A stretch of DNA of 64,000 nt from Paraclostridium bifermentans (GCF_019916025.1 NZ_CP079737.1:2480001-2544000), one strand, 5' to 3'. Shown: positions 1-9,172, counted from the first letter of the stretch. Notes: a model not told the origin generated them from the sequence alone. Numbers and translations: made by a program.

Positions 1-41
1 TAGAAATTTTAAATTCTCTTATTTTCATATTTACCTCTAAA

Positions 42-1361
42 TTAATAAAATTCCCCTACAGTTAATTCGTCCTCTGTTGTAAGTTTTTCTTCTTTTACTG
101 ACTCAATTAACTCATTTAAATCCATAGGTTTATAAAAATAGTATCCTTGTACTAAATCACATTCCATACTTTTTAATCTTAAATATTCCTTTTCTGTTTC
201 TACACCTTCTGCAACAACAGTTGTTTGAGTTGTGTGAATCATATTTATTAAACTTTCAACAAACATGGGGTTTCTATTTGAATATTCAACTAAGGATTTA
301 TCTATCTTTATTTCATCTACATTATAATTTTTTATATAGTTAATTGAGTTGAATCCTTTTCCAAAATCATCTATTGATATTTTTATTCCAGTTTTTTTAA
401 TATTATTTATTATATCATTTATCTTTATTATATCTTCTATATTTTCACTCTCTGTTATTTCTAACTTTAAAGATTTAGAATCAAATTTAGTATCTTCTAA
501 TATTTCAATTATATCACTTATAAAATCTTTTTCTTCTAATTGTAGTGGCGATATGTTTACTGATAAATCTATATTTGTGTTTAATTTTTTATTTAAGTAA
601 TTTATACCTATACAAGCCTTCTCTAGTATCCATTTGCCTAAAATATTTATATATCCACAATCTTCTGCAAAGGATATTATTTTTTCAGGGTGTATATATC
701 CATGTGTTTTACTAAACCATCTTATTAAAACTTCTACACCTACTATTTTTTCTGTATTTAAATCTATTTTAGGTTGGTAATGCAACTTAATTTCATTACT
801 CTTTATTGCACTCTCTATCGATTGTATACTTATATGTTCTTCGTATGTATCATTATATATCCCAACCCTATTCCCCTTGCTAATTAAATTTTTCATGCAT
901 ATATCTAATTTGCTAATAGAATAAGCTATGTCTAAATCATCATTTTTGTATATAACTGCAGCTATATTAAAATTGATGTAAACCTTATATATATCTTTTA
1001 TTTCTTTTGTTAATATAGATTTGATTTCTTCCATGAATTCATAAATTCTCTCATTATTTGTATTCGTCTTATGAACTATAAAATCAAAACTTGAAAGCCT
1101 AGCTATTACTGCATTTTCACAATTACAGTTTTCCTCTAAACAAATAGCTATAAATCTCATCAATGTGTCTCCAATTTCCATTCCATAATGTACATTCACA
1201 AAATTTATCCCATCTACATTAATCTTTATAATGGTTCCATTTGGCTTATTTGATATATAGTCAAAAAAGTAATCCTTATTGTATATACCTGTTAACGTAT
1301 CTTTTTTATTCATATGTGCTCTTACATTATTTTTAATTTCTATCAATTGCTTGTAGTTCAT
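42..1361 (-). CDS. Degenerate GGDEF / EAL-domain protein (putative c-di-GMP phosphodiesterase)
   Basis: 439 aa, no membrane segment seen, so probably cytosolic. Residues about 20-175 resemble a GGDEF domain, but the signature site reads SSFDF (about 90-94), so cyclase activity is unlikely. Residues about 180-425 are an EAL domain: EVL in place of EAL (210-212, catalytic Glu kept), LEITESE, DDFGKG, AEGVETE and QGYYFYKP follow in the usual order. Established family role: hydrolysis of cyclic-di-GMP to pGpG; whether EVL tolerates catalysis is inference. The chosen ATG has an AAGGGGG ribosome site just upstream; a TTG six codons earlier would put that site inside the gene. It stands alone. The window also holds a cyclic-di-GMP-II riboswitch near 48.5 kb, so this enzyme could lower its ligand. 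Confidence 0.85.
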   Translation of the reverse strand: MNYKQLIEIKNNVRAHMNKKDTLTGIYNKDYFFDYISNKPNGTIIKINVDGINFVNVHYGMEIGDTLMRFIAICLEENCNCENAVIARLSSFDFIVHKTNTNNERIYEFMEEIKSILTKEIKDIYKVYINFNIAAVIYKNDDLDIAYSISKLDICMKNLISKGNRVGIYNDTYEEHISIQSIESAIKSNEIKLHYQPKIDLNTEKIVGVEVLIRWFSKTHGYIHPEKIISFAEDCGYINILGKWILEKACIGINYLNKKLNTNIDLSVNISPLQLEEKDFISDIIEILEDTKFDSKSLKLEITESENIEDIIKINDIINNIKKTGIKISIDDFGKGFNSINYIKNYNVDEIKIDKSLVEYSNRNPMFVESLINMIHTTQTTVVAEGVETEKEYLRLKSMECDLVQGYYFYKPMDLNELIESVKEEKLTTEDELTVGEFY

Positions 1362-1424
1362 ATTTACCCCCTTGCGCAAAAATCGCTAGATGTATATTTA
1401 AGTATCTACAAGGTAATATTTAGT

Positions 1425-2120
1425 TTATCCCTTATAATATTTCATAACTTTAGGCACATAATTTTGTGTTTCTTTTGGCATTAAATATATATCTTCTGGA
1501 GAATTAACTCCTCTTTTTCTCATTCTTGTCGGTCCTCCATTATACGCCATTAAAGCCATTTTCGTATCGCCATTGTACTTATCTAAATATTCTTTTATAT
1601 GTCTTGTTCCACCATCTATATTTTCATATATATCATATGGGTTTTTAACACCTAGATCTCTACAATTTTCAGGCATAAGTTGCATTAAACCTTTAGCTCC
1701 TGCTTTTGATGTACACTTGGGATTAAAATCTGATTCTACTTTTATTATTGATCTTATTAAATTTTCATCAACCCCATATTTCTTAGATGATATAGCTATA
1801 GCATTTTCTATTTGTGCATTTACATCTTTATTTTTAGATGTTGATGTAAGTTTATTACTATTATGCATAGAGTTTACTGTATCTAAGTTTTCAGTTTTAT
1901 TATTTGATGTTTGTATATTGTTATTATTATGATTACAACATGTACAACAATTGTTTACATATTGATTAGTTCTGCCTTGCGGCGTATTTGCTACTGCTTT
2001 TAACAAACCTAATATTAACATATCAAATGCTTGTCCGCTCTCTGTGTTACTGTAAGTTTTATAACTATTGTTATTTGACATTAATGCTGTCATTTTTAAT
2101 AAATCTATATTGTCAATCAT
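1425..2120 (-). CDS. Lytic transglycosylase, SLT domain
   Basis: 231 aa. The C-terminal half (about 105-231) is a soluble lytic transglycosylase domain: catalytic Glu129 in KVESDFNP, then GAKGLMQLMP, and AYNGGPTRM near the end. The family cleaves peptidoglycan glycan strands with 1,6-anhydro product formation. The N-terminal 100 residues are low complexity, with a Cys cluster (58, 59, 61, 62) followed by an Asn-rich linker. No cleavable signal peptide is evident, which is common for the YjbJ/CwlQ-like group of Firmicutes and leaves the export route unclear. The ATG is preceded by GAGGTG. It is followed by the EAL gene 60 bp downstream without an obvious terminator, so the two could be co-transcribed. 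Confidence 0.85.
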   Translation of the reverse strand: MIDNIDLLKMTALMSNNNSYKTYSNTESGQAFDMLILGLLKAVANTPQGRTNQYVNNCCTCCNHNNNNIQTSNNKTENLDTVNSMHNSNKLTSTSKNKDVNAQIENAIAISSKKYGVDENLIRSIIKVESDFNPKCTSKAGAKGLMQLMPENCRDLGVKNPYDIYENIDGGTRHIKEYLDKYNGDTKMALMAYNGGPTRMRKRGVNSPEDIYLMPKETQNYVPKVMKYYKG

Positions 2121-2218
2121 TTTATCACCTCTAATATATACTTATAAATAGTTATACGACATGTATTTTTAAAAGTTTAGTGTAGTTATTTAAATTTTAA
2201 TAAGTAGTTGAGAAAAAG

Positions 2219-2291
2219 GATAGGTGTTCACTTCCTTCAGACAAACTCCTTAAAATCGGACTTTAAGTCTTTCTTCAGTTGAACACCTATC
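2219..2291 (-). terminator. Hairpin of conserved-core family A, copy 1
   Basis: Outer arms GATAGGTGTTCA and TGAACACCTATC are perfectly complementary and are followed on the minus strand by a T-rich run. They enclose about 50 nt that is almost identical to the core of copy 2 at 2321-2409. It lies between the TraB-like lipoprotein gene and the transglycosylase gene and probably ends upstream transcription. Confidence 0.6.
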
Positions 2292-2320
2292 ATTTTTATA
2301 TTTAAGTTTTTAAGTTTATT

Positions 2321-2409
2321 AGAAAAAAGGGAAGTGTCCACTTCCTTCAGACAAGCTCCTTAAAACCGGACTTTAAGTCTTTCTTCAGTTGAATACTTCC
2401 CTTTTTTCT
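2321..2409 (-). terminator. Hairpin of conserved-core family A, copy 2
   Basis: Outer arms AGAAAAAAGGGAAGTGTCCA and TGAATACTTCCCTTTTTTCT pair and give T-runs on both strands. The inner core (CTTCCTTCAGACAA, CTCCTTAAAA, CGGACTTTAAGTC, TTTCTTCAGTTGAA) matches copy 1 with about two differences. It sits directly downstream of the lipoprotein gene ending at 2452, so a factor-independent terminator is the simplest reading. Confidence 0.65.
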
Positions 2410-2451
2410 TGTTTTATTAGGATTTAATTTTTTAATATAAAACTTATATTT

Positions 2452-3381
2452 TTACTTGATTTGAGTTACTGTGTATCCCATACTTTCAAGATTTTTTAAT
2501 ATACTATTTTCCCCGAAGAAGTGAAGAGCTCCTACTGACACAATATATTTTTGTTTTTGTTTTGCTAATTCATCAATTTTCTTTGCCATTTGTTCGTCTC
2601 TTTTTAGATATTGTGTTTCATACTCTTTTGAGTTTTCTTTTTGTAGTTTATTAGCTTCTTGTTCCATATATCCAGTATCTCCTTTTATAAAGGCATACAT
2701 ATTTTCATTCATATCTTTTGTTGTATCTTTTAATGTTTTTGAGCTGAACGTATTTACAAATTCTTTCAAATCTTGTGTTGATTTTTTTAGTATATCTACT
2801 TGAGTTTTATTGCTCTCTAGTGATACTATTTTCTTTTTATCTTCATTAAACTTATTTGCTAAGTAGCCATTTAATGAAGTTCCTGTTAAACCTGCTTTTT
2901 CTGCTTCTACTTGTTTAACTAATGATAAAAATCCACTTGGGCTTAGATTTTCAACTTCTTTATATTTTAATTCTAATGATTCTAATATTTTGTCTAACTT
3001 ACCTTGTTCTTCTTTTGTAAGTAAGTCCTTTAGTTTTTTATCTTTTAAATATATTTCCTGTTTTTGTTGTTCTTGAAGTTCTTTTACTACTTTTTGATCT
3101 TTAAAATTTATTTCAAGAGCTAAAGCATCTGTCTCTTTCAATATTTTTTTCATTGTTTCGTTATTATAATCTAAATTTGGTTTACTTGGTTGCATAGACC
3201 CAGTTAAATATATAGTATCATTTCCTTTTTTAGCTTCCCAGAAAAACCCTTTCATAGGTACTGTTGACTTTCCTGAAGTTCCGCTTTGATTGGTATTACT
3301 ACTTTTATTTGTACATCCTACTCCTAGGACTAAAATTACAATTGGTAGTGTTAATAATAGTAACTTCTTTATAAATTTCAT
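2452..3381 (-). CDS. TraB/GumN family lipoprotein (paralogue 1)
   Basis: 309 aa. A type II signal peptide ends in LGVGC, so the mature protein is probably lipid-anchored outside the membrane. The body shows TraB/GumN (PF01963-type) landmarks: FFWEAKKGNDTIYLTGSMQP near the mature start, and VSVGALHFFGENSILKNLE near the end with the conserved G-x-L-H-x-x-G. The family has been proposed to be metalloprotease-like, but no substrate is established, so no reaction is assigned. It is clearly paralogous to the protein at 7560-8474. The ATG follows AAGGGGGGA. It lies downstream of murJ copy 1, with a long terminator hairpin in between. Confidence 0.8.
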   Translation of the reverse strand: MKFIKKLLLLTLPIVILVLGVGCTNKSSNTNQSGTSGKSTVPMKGFFWEAKKGNDTIYLTGSMQPSKPNLDYNNETMKKILKETDALALEINFKDQKVVKELQEQQKQEIYLKDKKLKDLLTKEEQGKLDKILESLELKYKEVENLSPSGFLSLVKQVEAEKAGLTGTSLNGYLANKFNEDKKKIVSLESNKTQVDILKKSTQDLKEFVNTFSSKTLKDTTKDMNENMYAFIKGDTGYMEQEANKLQKENSKEYETQYLKRDEQMAKKIDELAKQKQKYIVSVGALHFFGENSILKNLESMGYTVTQIK

Positions 3382-3473
3382 GTAAATCCCCCCTTGTCAG
3401 TTATATTATGTTGTTATAATTGTAACATAGTTTTTTATTTATTGCGAATTTTAAGTATCCTACTTACTTAGAT

Positions 3474-3605
3474 AAAAAAAGATGACTCCCTATTTTTTGA
3501 AAGTGGTTAATATATAAGTTGTAGATACCTTTAAAGCATCTTTTCAGCTTTGGTATCAAAACTTATATATTATCTACTTTCATTTATATTAAGTCATCTT
3601 TTTAT
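3474..3605. terminator. Long nested hairpin terminator after murJ copy 1
   Basis: AAAGATGACT and AGTCATCTTT form the base, with inner pairings GAAAGT/ACTTTC, AATATATAAGTT/AACTTATATATT, GATACC/GGTATC and AAAGC/GCTTT. Poly-A and poly-T flanks allow termination on either strand. The base resembles the shorter hairpin after murJ copy 2 (9173-9216). Confidence 0.7.
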
Positions 3606-5146
3606 TATTTTTTTAACTTTTTCTTTATCATATCTATTGCCATATCTACTTCTTCTACTTTAAATACTATTATAAGCGCAAAGTATACGACTCCACCCAT
3701 ACCTACAGCAGCTCCTAACGAAATTGCTTCTTGTATAAATCCTAATCCTAGCATTCCAAATAAAAACTTATATACAAAATATGTTACGACTCCCATTACA
3801 AGTGATGCTATTAGCGTTTTTATAAATGTAGCTCTTATTTTATCTTGTCCATAATATCCAATTTTTTTCTTTAAACTTCTAAAAAATAAAATTATACATA
3901 TTATTGCCGATAAACTTGTTGCTAGTGCTAACCCTCTATGTCCCATAACTTTTACTAAAATTATATTAAGTACAATGTTTAAAGCGACTGCTATCATACC
4001 ATTTATCATTGGTGTTTTGGTATCTTTTAATGAATAAAAAACTTTACCCAGTATATCTCTTAATCCAAATCCAACCATTCCAACTGAATAAAATACTAAA
4101 GCAGTTGCTGTTAATACCGTAGATCTGTCATCAAACGCTCCTCTTTCAAACAGTATTCTAACAACTGGCGTTGCAAGGACTATAGCTCCAACCGATGCTG
4201 GTAAAACTAGTAAATTAACACAGTTTACACTATTAGCTACTGATTCTGCAAATTTTTCATTATTATTTTCAGTTGATAATTTAGATAAGGTTGGATATAT
4301 AACTGATCCTAAAGTGGCTATAAATAGCCCCATAACAAATCCATTTAATCTATTTGCATTATTTAAAGCAGTTATTACTCCATCTCCAAGTCCTGATGCT
4401 AAACTTCTGTCTACCATTGCATTTACTTGGTTAACTGCAACTCCTATAAATACTGGCATCACTAGCCATAACATTTTCTTTAAGTATTCATCTTTTAAAT
4501 CAATTCTAGGTTTAAACTTATACCCTTTCTTTATAGCAAACGGAACTTGAAATAAAAATTGAGATGCCATTCCAACTAATGTTCCTATCGCTAATATATA
4601 TATTTTTTTTGTTAATGCTGCCATTATTATAGATGCAATTATTATAATATTATTTGGAAATCCTATCATTCCAGGAACAGTAAAGTCCCCTTGAATTTGT
4701 AAGTATGATGTCATCAAGTTACTTAATCCTATAAATACAACTCCGCCAATCATAATTCTTACAAATTTAACTGCTAGCACTAACTTTTCTCCAGTATAAT
4801 GCATTGCAAACATCTTTACCAAAGGTTCTGCAAATACATAACCTAAAATAGCTAATAATATGCTTAGTATTACTAATATACACATTATATTGTTTGAAAA
4901 TTGTAAAGCTCTTTTTTCACCTTTTTCATTTAAAACTTCTTGATATAATGGTATGAATGTTGTACCTAAAGCTATACCTATAGATGCAAATAAAACTAAC
5001 GGTATGTTCATCGCTACTATATATACATCACTATATGCACTTGTCCCATAAAAATATCCTAATATAATTTCCCTTCCAAATCCTAATACTTTTGACAACA
5101 TCGTAACTACCATAAGCCAAAATGCTGATTTCGCCAAATTACTCAT
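3605..5146 (-). CDS. murJ: MurJ/MviN-family lipid II (or undecaprenyl-linked glycan) flippase, copy 1
   Basis: 513 aa integral membrane protein with about 14 hydrophobic segments, typical of the MVF branch of the MOP superfamily. Recognisable blocks are SKVLGFGREIILGYFYG at the N-terminus, the PLYQEVL region, and FERGAFDDRST followed by VGMVGFGLRDILGKVFYSLKDTKTP in the middle. The family flips lipid II across the membrane for peptidoglycan assembly; members in polysaccharide loci may move other lipid-linked repeats. ATG preceded by AGGAGG. Monocistronic by context. A close paralogue at 9236-10768 sits inside polysaccharide locus 1, so which copy is the housekeeping MurJ is not decided by sequence alone. 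Confidence 0.85.
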   Translation of the reverse strand: MSNLAKSAFWLMVVTMLSKVLGFGREIILGYFYGTSAYSDVYIVAMNIPLVLFASIGIALGTTFIPLYQEVLNEKGEKRALQFSNNIMCILVILSILLAILGYVFAEPLVKMFAMHYTGEKLVLAVKFVRIMIGGVVFIGLSNLMTSYLQIQGDFTVPGMIGFPNNIIIIASIIMAALTKKIYILAIGTLVGMASQFLFQVPFAIKKGYKFKPRIDLKDEYLKKMLWLVMPVFIGVAVNQVNAMVDRSLASGLGDGVITALNNANRLNGFVMGLFIATLGSVIYPTLSKLSTENNNEKFAESVANSVNCVNLLVLPASVGAIVLATPVVRILFERGAFDDRSTVLTATALVFYSVGMVGFGLRDILGKVFYSLKDTKTPMINGMIAVALNIVLNIILVKVMGHRGLALATSLSAIICIILFFRSLKKKIGYYGQDKIRATFIKTLIASLVMGVVTYFVYKFLFGMLGLGFIQEAISLGAAVGMGGVVYFALIIVFKVEEVDMAIDMIKKKLKK

Positions 5147-5389
5147 AATTTCCTCCTAGTTCTAATTTCGCCTAAACTCTATTATATAAAATATTTTTAA
5201 AAATAAAAAGACTAAGCATTGCAACATTTTATCATTTTAAGTTACATTTTAGTGATTATTTATTGCATAATATAACCTACAACTATATTTTATTGGAATT
5301 TTATACCTTTTATCATTTGTAGACTTTTGTTGAAAAATGTTATATCATAGCTATTGATTAACTTTTAAATAAAAGAGAGGTGTTAAGTT

Positions 5390-6253
5390 TTGGATGAAAA
5401 TATAGTACAATCAGTTACTGAAAATGTTGAAAAAATAAGTAACATGCCTTTAGATATAATAACTCATAAGTTTTTAAACTGGATTACAACTTTTGGTGCT
5501 AAACTTATTATAGGATTACTTGTTATATTTATAGGTTTAAAAGTTATAAAAAAGGTTGTTAAGCACTTTACAACTTTCCTGCAAAAGAAATCTGTTGATG
5601 TAACTCTTACTAAGTTTTTACATGCATTTGCTGAAGTGACATTAAAAGCATTCCTATTTTTAATAATACTTGGATATTGGGATGTTCAATTAACAGGACT
5701 TGCTGCATTGGTGGCTTCTGGAGGGGTTGCTATTGGTTTAGCTCTTCAAGGAAGTTTATCTAACTTTGCAGGAGGTTTTATAATACTTTTAATTAGATCT
5801 TTTAAAGTTGGTGACTATATAGAAACAGGAATTTATCAAGGAAGCGTTGAAGAGATTGGTTTATTCTATACTAAGCTTACAACAGTTGATAATAAGTTAA
5901 TATTAATTCCTAATGGATCTTTATCAAATGGTAGCTTAGTTAACTACTCTGCCAAAGAAAAAAGAAGAGTAGATTTAACTTTTAGTGTTAGTTATGAAAA
6001 TAATGTAAATCATGTTAAAGATGTTTTAATTGATGTTGTTAAAAAACAAAATTTTGTTTTATCTGATCCATCTTTTTTTGTAGGTATAACTGCCCATGGA
6101 CCTAGCTCTATAGATTTTACAGTTAGAGTATGGTGTAAATCTGAACATTACTGGGATATTCATGGTAGTTTATTAGAAGAAGTTAAAATAAGATTTGATA
6201 AGGAAAATATTAGTATACCTTATCCTCAAATGGATGTGCATATAAAGAAATAA
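5390..6253 (+). CDS. mscS: Small-conductance mechanosensitive channel, MscS family
   Basis: 287 aa. Three N-terminal membrane segments lie at about 33-53, 75-95 and 98-125. The last is the Gly/Ala-rich pore helix (GLAALVASGGVAIGLALQGS) ending in LSNFAGGFIIL. The beta domain follows (VGDYIETG, GSVEEIGLFYTKLTT, IPNGSLSNGSLVNYS), then a C-terminal cytosolic vestibule. The family opens under membrane tension and releases solutes on osmotic downshift. The start is TTG, nine bases after AGAGAGG; the nearby ATG is out of frame and runs into a stop. Convergent with galU, sharing the terminator at 6258-6303. Confidence 0.9.
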   Translation: MDENIVQSVTENVEKISNMPLDIITHKFLNWITTFGAKLIIGLLVIFIGLKVIKKVVKHFTTFLQKKSVDVTLTKFLHAFAEVTLKAFLFLIILGYWDVQLTGLAALVASGGVAIGLALQGSLSNFAGGFIILLIRSFKVGDYIETGIYQGSVEEIGLFYTKLTTVDNKLILIPNGSLSNGSLVNYSAKEKRRVDLTFSVSYENNVNHVKDVLIDVVKKQNFVLSDPSFFVGITAHGPSSIDFTVRVWCKSEHYWDIHGSLLEEVKIRFDKENISIPYPQMDVHIKK

Positions 6254-6257
6254 TTTC

Positions 6258-6303
6258 AAGGGTAAATAATAAGCTTTGCTTCCAAAGCTTATTATTTACC
6301 CTT
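6258..6303. terminator. Bidirectional terminator between mscS and galU
   Basis: A perfect 21-bp stem, AAGGGTAAATAATAAGCTTTG and its complement, with a CTTC loop. It lies 5 bp after the mscS stop and 13 bp from the galU stop, serving both convergent genes. Confidence 0.85.
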
Positions 6304-6315
6304 AATTTTGATGTA

Positions 6316-7266
6316 TTAATAATTAGTTTTATCAGATTCTTGTATTATCATTTCAAGTTCTTCAACTACTTTTTTATTATTTAAATCTTCATTCCCATGA
6401 TTTACTCTGTGATTTAAAAATTCCATAAATTCCTTACCTAAATCATCTCTTTTTAATGCAAAGTCTACTGTAGCCTCTAAAAATTCTAATTTATTTCCAA
6501 CATCGTATCTTCTACCTTCAAAGTTATATGCATATATTGCTTCATATTTACTTAGTGTATTTAATGCATCTGTTAACTGTATTTCTCCTCCCTTACCAGG
6601 GCTTTGATTTTTTAATACTTCAAAAACAGTCGGAGTTATTATATATCTACCTAATATAGCTATGTTAGATGGAGACTCATCAGATTTTGGTTTTTCTACT
6701 AAATTGTTAACTTTATAAACACCATCTTCTATATATTTCGCATCTACTATTCCATATTTTTCAATATCTTCAGTTTCTACTCTTTGAACCCCTAATATAG
6801 ATGTATTATATTCATTGTATACATCTATTAGTTGTGCTAAGCAAGGTACTTCACTATCTACGATATCATCTCCTAAAAGTACAGCAAATGGCTCATCTCC
6901 TACAAAACTTTTAGCACAATAAATTGCATCACCTAAACCTCTAGGTTCTTTTTGACGTATGAAGTATATATCTGCCATATTTGATATATCTTTTACCATC
7001 TTTAACATTTCTGTTTTTCCTTTTTGTTCTAACTCTAACTCTAGTTCTATACTTCTATCAAAGTGATCTTCTATAGATTTTTTATTTTTCCCTGTTACTA
7101 TTAAAATTTCTTCTATTCCTGAATTTACAGCTTCTTCTATTATATATTGTAGAGTTGGTTTATCAACTATAGGTAACATTTCTTTAGGTTGAGACTTTGT
7201 TGCTGGTAAAAATCTGGTTCCTAAACCTGCTGCTGGTATTATTGCTTTTCTTATTTTCTTTTTCAT
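6316..7266 (-). CDS. galU: UTP--glucose-1-phosphate uridylyltransferase, copy 1
   Basis: 316 aa. Nucleotidyltransferase signature near the N-terminus (IPAAGLGTRFLPATKSQPKE, followed by MLPIVDKPTLQYIIEEA), VTGKNKKSIEDHFD, LLGDDIVDSEVP and GRYIITPTVFEVL with GGEIQLTDAL. It makes UDP-glucose from UTP and glucose-1-phosphate, feeding UDP-galactose (GalE) and UDP-glucuronate (Ugd), both encoded in this window. A second copy at 24506-25435 is highly similar but differs in the C-terminal tail. The ATG is preceded by CCGGAGGC. The 294-bp gap upstream contains hairpins but no recognised riboswitch. Confidence 0.93.
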   Translation of the reverse strand: MKKKIRKAIIPAAGLGTRFLPATKSQPKEMLPIVDKPTLQYIIEEAVNSGIEEILIVTGKNKKSIEDHFDRSIELELELEQKGKTEMLKMVKDISNMADIYFIRQKEPRGLGDAIYCAKSFVGDEPFAVLLGDDIVDSEVPCLAQLIDVYNEYNTSILGVQRVETEDIEKYGIVDAKYIEDGVYKVNNLVEKPKSDESPSNIAILGRYIITPTVFEVLKNQSPGKGGEIQLTDALNTLSKYEAIYAYNFEGRRYDVGNKLEFLEATVDFALKRDDLGKEFMEFLNHRVNHGNEDLNNKKVVEELEMIIQESDKTNY

Positions 7267-7451
7267 AATTGCCTCCGGATTTAACTCTTTTTTATAGTTT
7301 TATAAATACCCTTTTAATTTATGTATAAAAATATTTTTTATTTGGTATATTCATATAAAGGTTTTACTTCAATCTCCGTATAATTTATTTGAGGGTTATG
7401 CCATTGACCCTTCATCAAAGATTTTTGAAATCTTTTTTCCGCATTATTAAC

Positions 7452-7495
7452 ATGAGCCTAATTGTTAAAGTCTTGACTTTAATAATTAGGCTCAT
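7452..7495. terminator. Perfect hairpin in the TraB-2 / galU gap
   Basis: Arms ATGAGCCTAATTGTTAAAGTC and GACTTTAATAATTAGGCTCAT pair almost perfectly around TT, but no strong T-run follows. The rest of the 7267-7559 gap holds two weaker stems, GGGT/ACCC near 7394-7420 and AAAGATTT/AAATCTTT near 7426-7436, on the galU leader side. I recognise no ligand-binding RNA here. Confidence 0.5.
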
Positions 7496-7559
7496 ATTAC
7501 TTTAATCATGAAGCTATAGTGCATAAGGTTAAATATATAGTTTGAACAAACGCTTATAT

Positions 7560-8474
7560 TTAATTTTCTAGTTTAGTTATTCTATATCCTTTTTCTTCTA
7601 ATTGCTTTAATATGCTGTCTTTCCCAAAATAATGCAATGTCCCAACTGCTACAACATATCTCTTATCTCCTTGTGCTAATTTATCAATTTCATTGGCCAT
7701 ATCTATATTTCTATTTTTGCTTAACTTTTCGTATAGTTCTTTATTTGATTTACGCAAATCTTCAGATCTTTTTTCCATATACTCCGAATCACCTTTTATA
7801 AATGCATTCCCAATTTCATCCATAGTTTTTTCACCTTTTCCAACTAAATCCGAGTTATACTCCGCTAAAAAAGTTTTAAGACTACCTGTTAATTCATATA
7901 CTAATTTGAAATGCTCATCTGTATTTTCAAGCCCTACTATATCTTTCTTATTAGTATCATAAATTTCTTGTAACCATTGATCTGAGCTATATATAAATCC
8001 ACCCTCTTCTTCTTGTTTTTCTTCAATATATGAGGAAAAGCCATCAGGACTTAGATACTTGACTTCATTGTACTCAATATTAAAATCTTTTAAAACCTTA
8101 TCAAGTTTAACTTGTTCTTCTTTAGTTAATAAATCTTTTAATTCTCCTTTTTCTATATATAGATTTTCTTTATCTATCTCCTGAGCTTTCTCTAATACTT
8201 CTTTATCATTTAAGTTTACTTCTAGTGCCAGTGCATCCGTATTATCTAAAATTTTCTCCATTGTTGAATTTAAATAATTTATATTTCCTTTTGCCGGATG
8301 CAATGTTCCTACCAAATAAACTACTTTATTATCTTTTTTTGCTTCCCAAAAAAATCCCTTTGCCTTGTCTTTTTGTATATCTATTTTTGCCTGCGCACTT
8401 GCACTACATCCAACTAAAAATGATGGTACTATTATTAACAACATCACTATTACTAGATTTTTCAACCTATTCAC
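7560..8474 (-). CDS. TraB/GumN family lipoprotein (paralogue 2)
   Basis: 304 aa, paralogue of the protein at 2452-3381 with matching blocks along its length: GFFWEAKKDNKVVYLVGTLHPAK near residue 40, LTKEEQVKLDKVL, and VVAVGTLHYFGKDSILKQLEEKG near the end. The lipobox is VGCS, so it is probably a membrane-anchored lipoprotein. The start is GTG, seven bases after GGGGGG. It keeps the conserved Gly-Thr-Leu-His motifs at both ends. Function is unknown at the substrate level. It is separated from the upstream small lipoprotein gene by a strong terminator and so is probably transcribed alone. Confidence 0.8.
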   Translation of the reverse strand: MNRLKNLVIVMLLIIVPSFLVGCSASAQAKIDIQKDKAKGFFWEAKKDNKVVYLVGTLHPAKGNINYLNSTMEKILDNTDALALEVNLNDKEVLEKAQEIDKENLYIEKGELKDLLTKEEQVKLDKVLKDFNIEYNEVKYLSPDGFSSYIEEKQEEEGGFIYSSDQWLQEIYDTNKKDIVGLENTDEHFKLVYELTGSLKTFLAEYNSDLVGKGEKTMDEIGNAFIKGDSEYMEKRSEDLRKSNKELYEKLSKNRNIDMANEIDKLAQGDKRYVVAVGTLHYFGKDSILKQLEEKGYRITKLEN

Positions 8475-8570
8475 ATTATTCCCCCCTTATAATTTGCCCC
8501 TTTGACATAGATTATAGCATAGATTTTTCAATATGCAATATTTAACAAAATTCACTATATTTTGCTAAAA

Positions 8571-8620
8571 ATCAATAAAAAAAGTTAGTAGTTTATAAAA
8601 TACTAACTTTTTTTATTGAT
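8571..8620. terminator. Bidirectional intergenic terminator
   Basis: ATCAATAAAAAAAGTTAGTA pairs with TACTAACTTTTTTTATTGAT around a 10-nt loop, giving T7 on both strands. It lies 18 bp after the stop of the small lipoprotein gene. Confidence 0.85.
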
Positions 8621-8637
8621 TTTATCACTTTATATTT

Positions 8638-9039
8638 CTATTTTAATGTCAAATCTATTCCTGCAGTCTTACTTAAATCATATTCATCACTATTTCCATT
8701 GTCTTTATATGGATGCATATACCTAACTTCAAACTCTATGTCATCTGCTTTATATGTAACTGCTGTTACCCCAACCTCACTTTCATAAGTTCTATCAATT
8801 TCTTTTACACCTTCTGGTAAAATTCCTTTTACATATTCTAGAGAACCTTCCATACTGCGTTGTATCGGTTCTAATTCGCTACTATACGATGCTGCAGCTA
8901 ACTTTTGTACTAATTCTTGTATATTGACTTCTTTTCCTGTTTCTTGTTTATCTTCTATAGTTTTATTTGACTTACTACATCCAACTGTAAATATAAATAA
9001 TATCAATAATATCCCTATACTAGCTAATCTTACATTCAT
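8638..9039 (-). CDS. Small lipoprotein of unknown function
   Basis: 133 aa. A hydrophobic leader ends in the lipobox TVGC, followed by a charged SKSNKTIEDKQE linker. The mature part (about 40-133) has alternating hydrophobic strands, AVTYKADDIEFEVRYMHPY among them, and no motif I recognise. The ATG follows AAGGGGA. It sits between murJ copy 2 and the second TraB-like lipoprotein, with terminators on both sides, so it is probably a single-gene unit. Function is not assigned. Confidence 0.7.
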   Translation of the reverse strand: MNVRLASIGILLILFIFTVGCSKSNKTIEDKQETGKEVNIQELVQKLAAASYSSELEPIQRSMEGSLEYVKGILPEGVKEIDRTYESEVGVTAVTYKADDIEFEVRYMHPYKDNGNSDEYDLSKTAGIDLTLK

Positions 9040-9172
9040 ATAAATTTCCCCTTGATTGTTAAATTTTTAATTTTTATATTCATTATATTATACTATATAT
9101 TTTTACTAATATAAATTCATATTTTACTTGGTGTATCTCTAAACTATTTACTTACTTTCATAGTAACAAATA

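Noticed and set aside
7267-7559. Structured galU leader as a riboswitch
   Set aside because: Hairpins are present, but no conserved blocks of any class I know could be matched.
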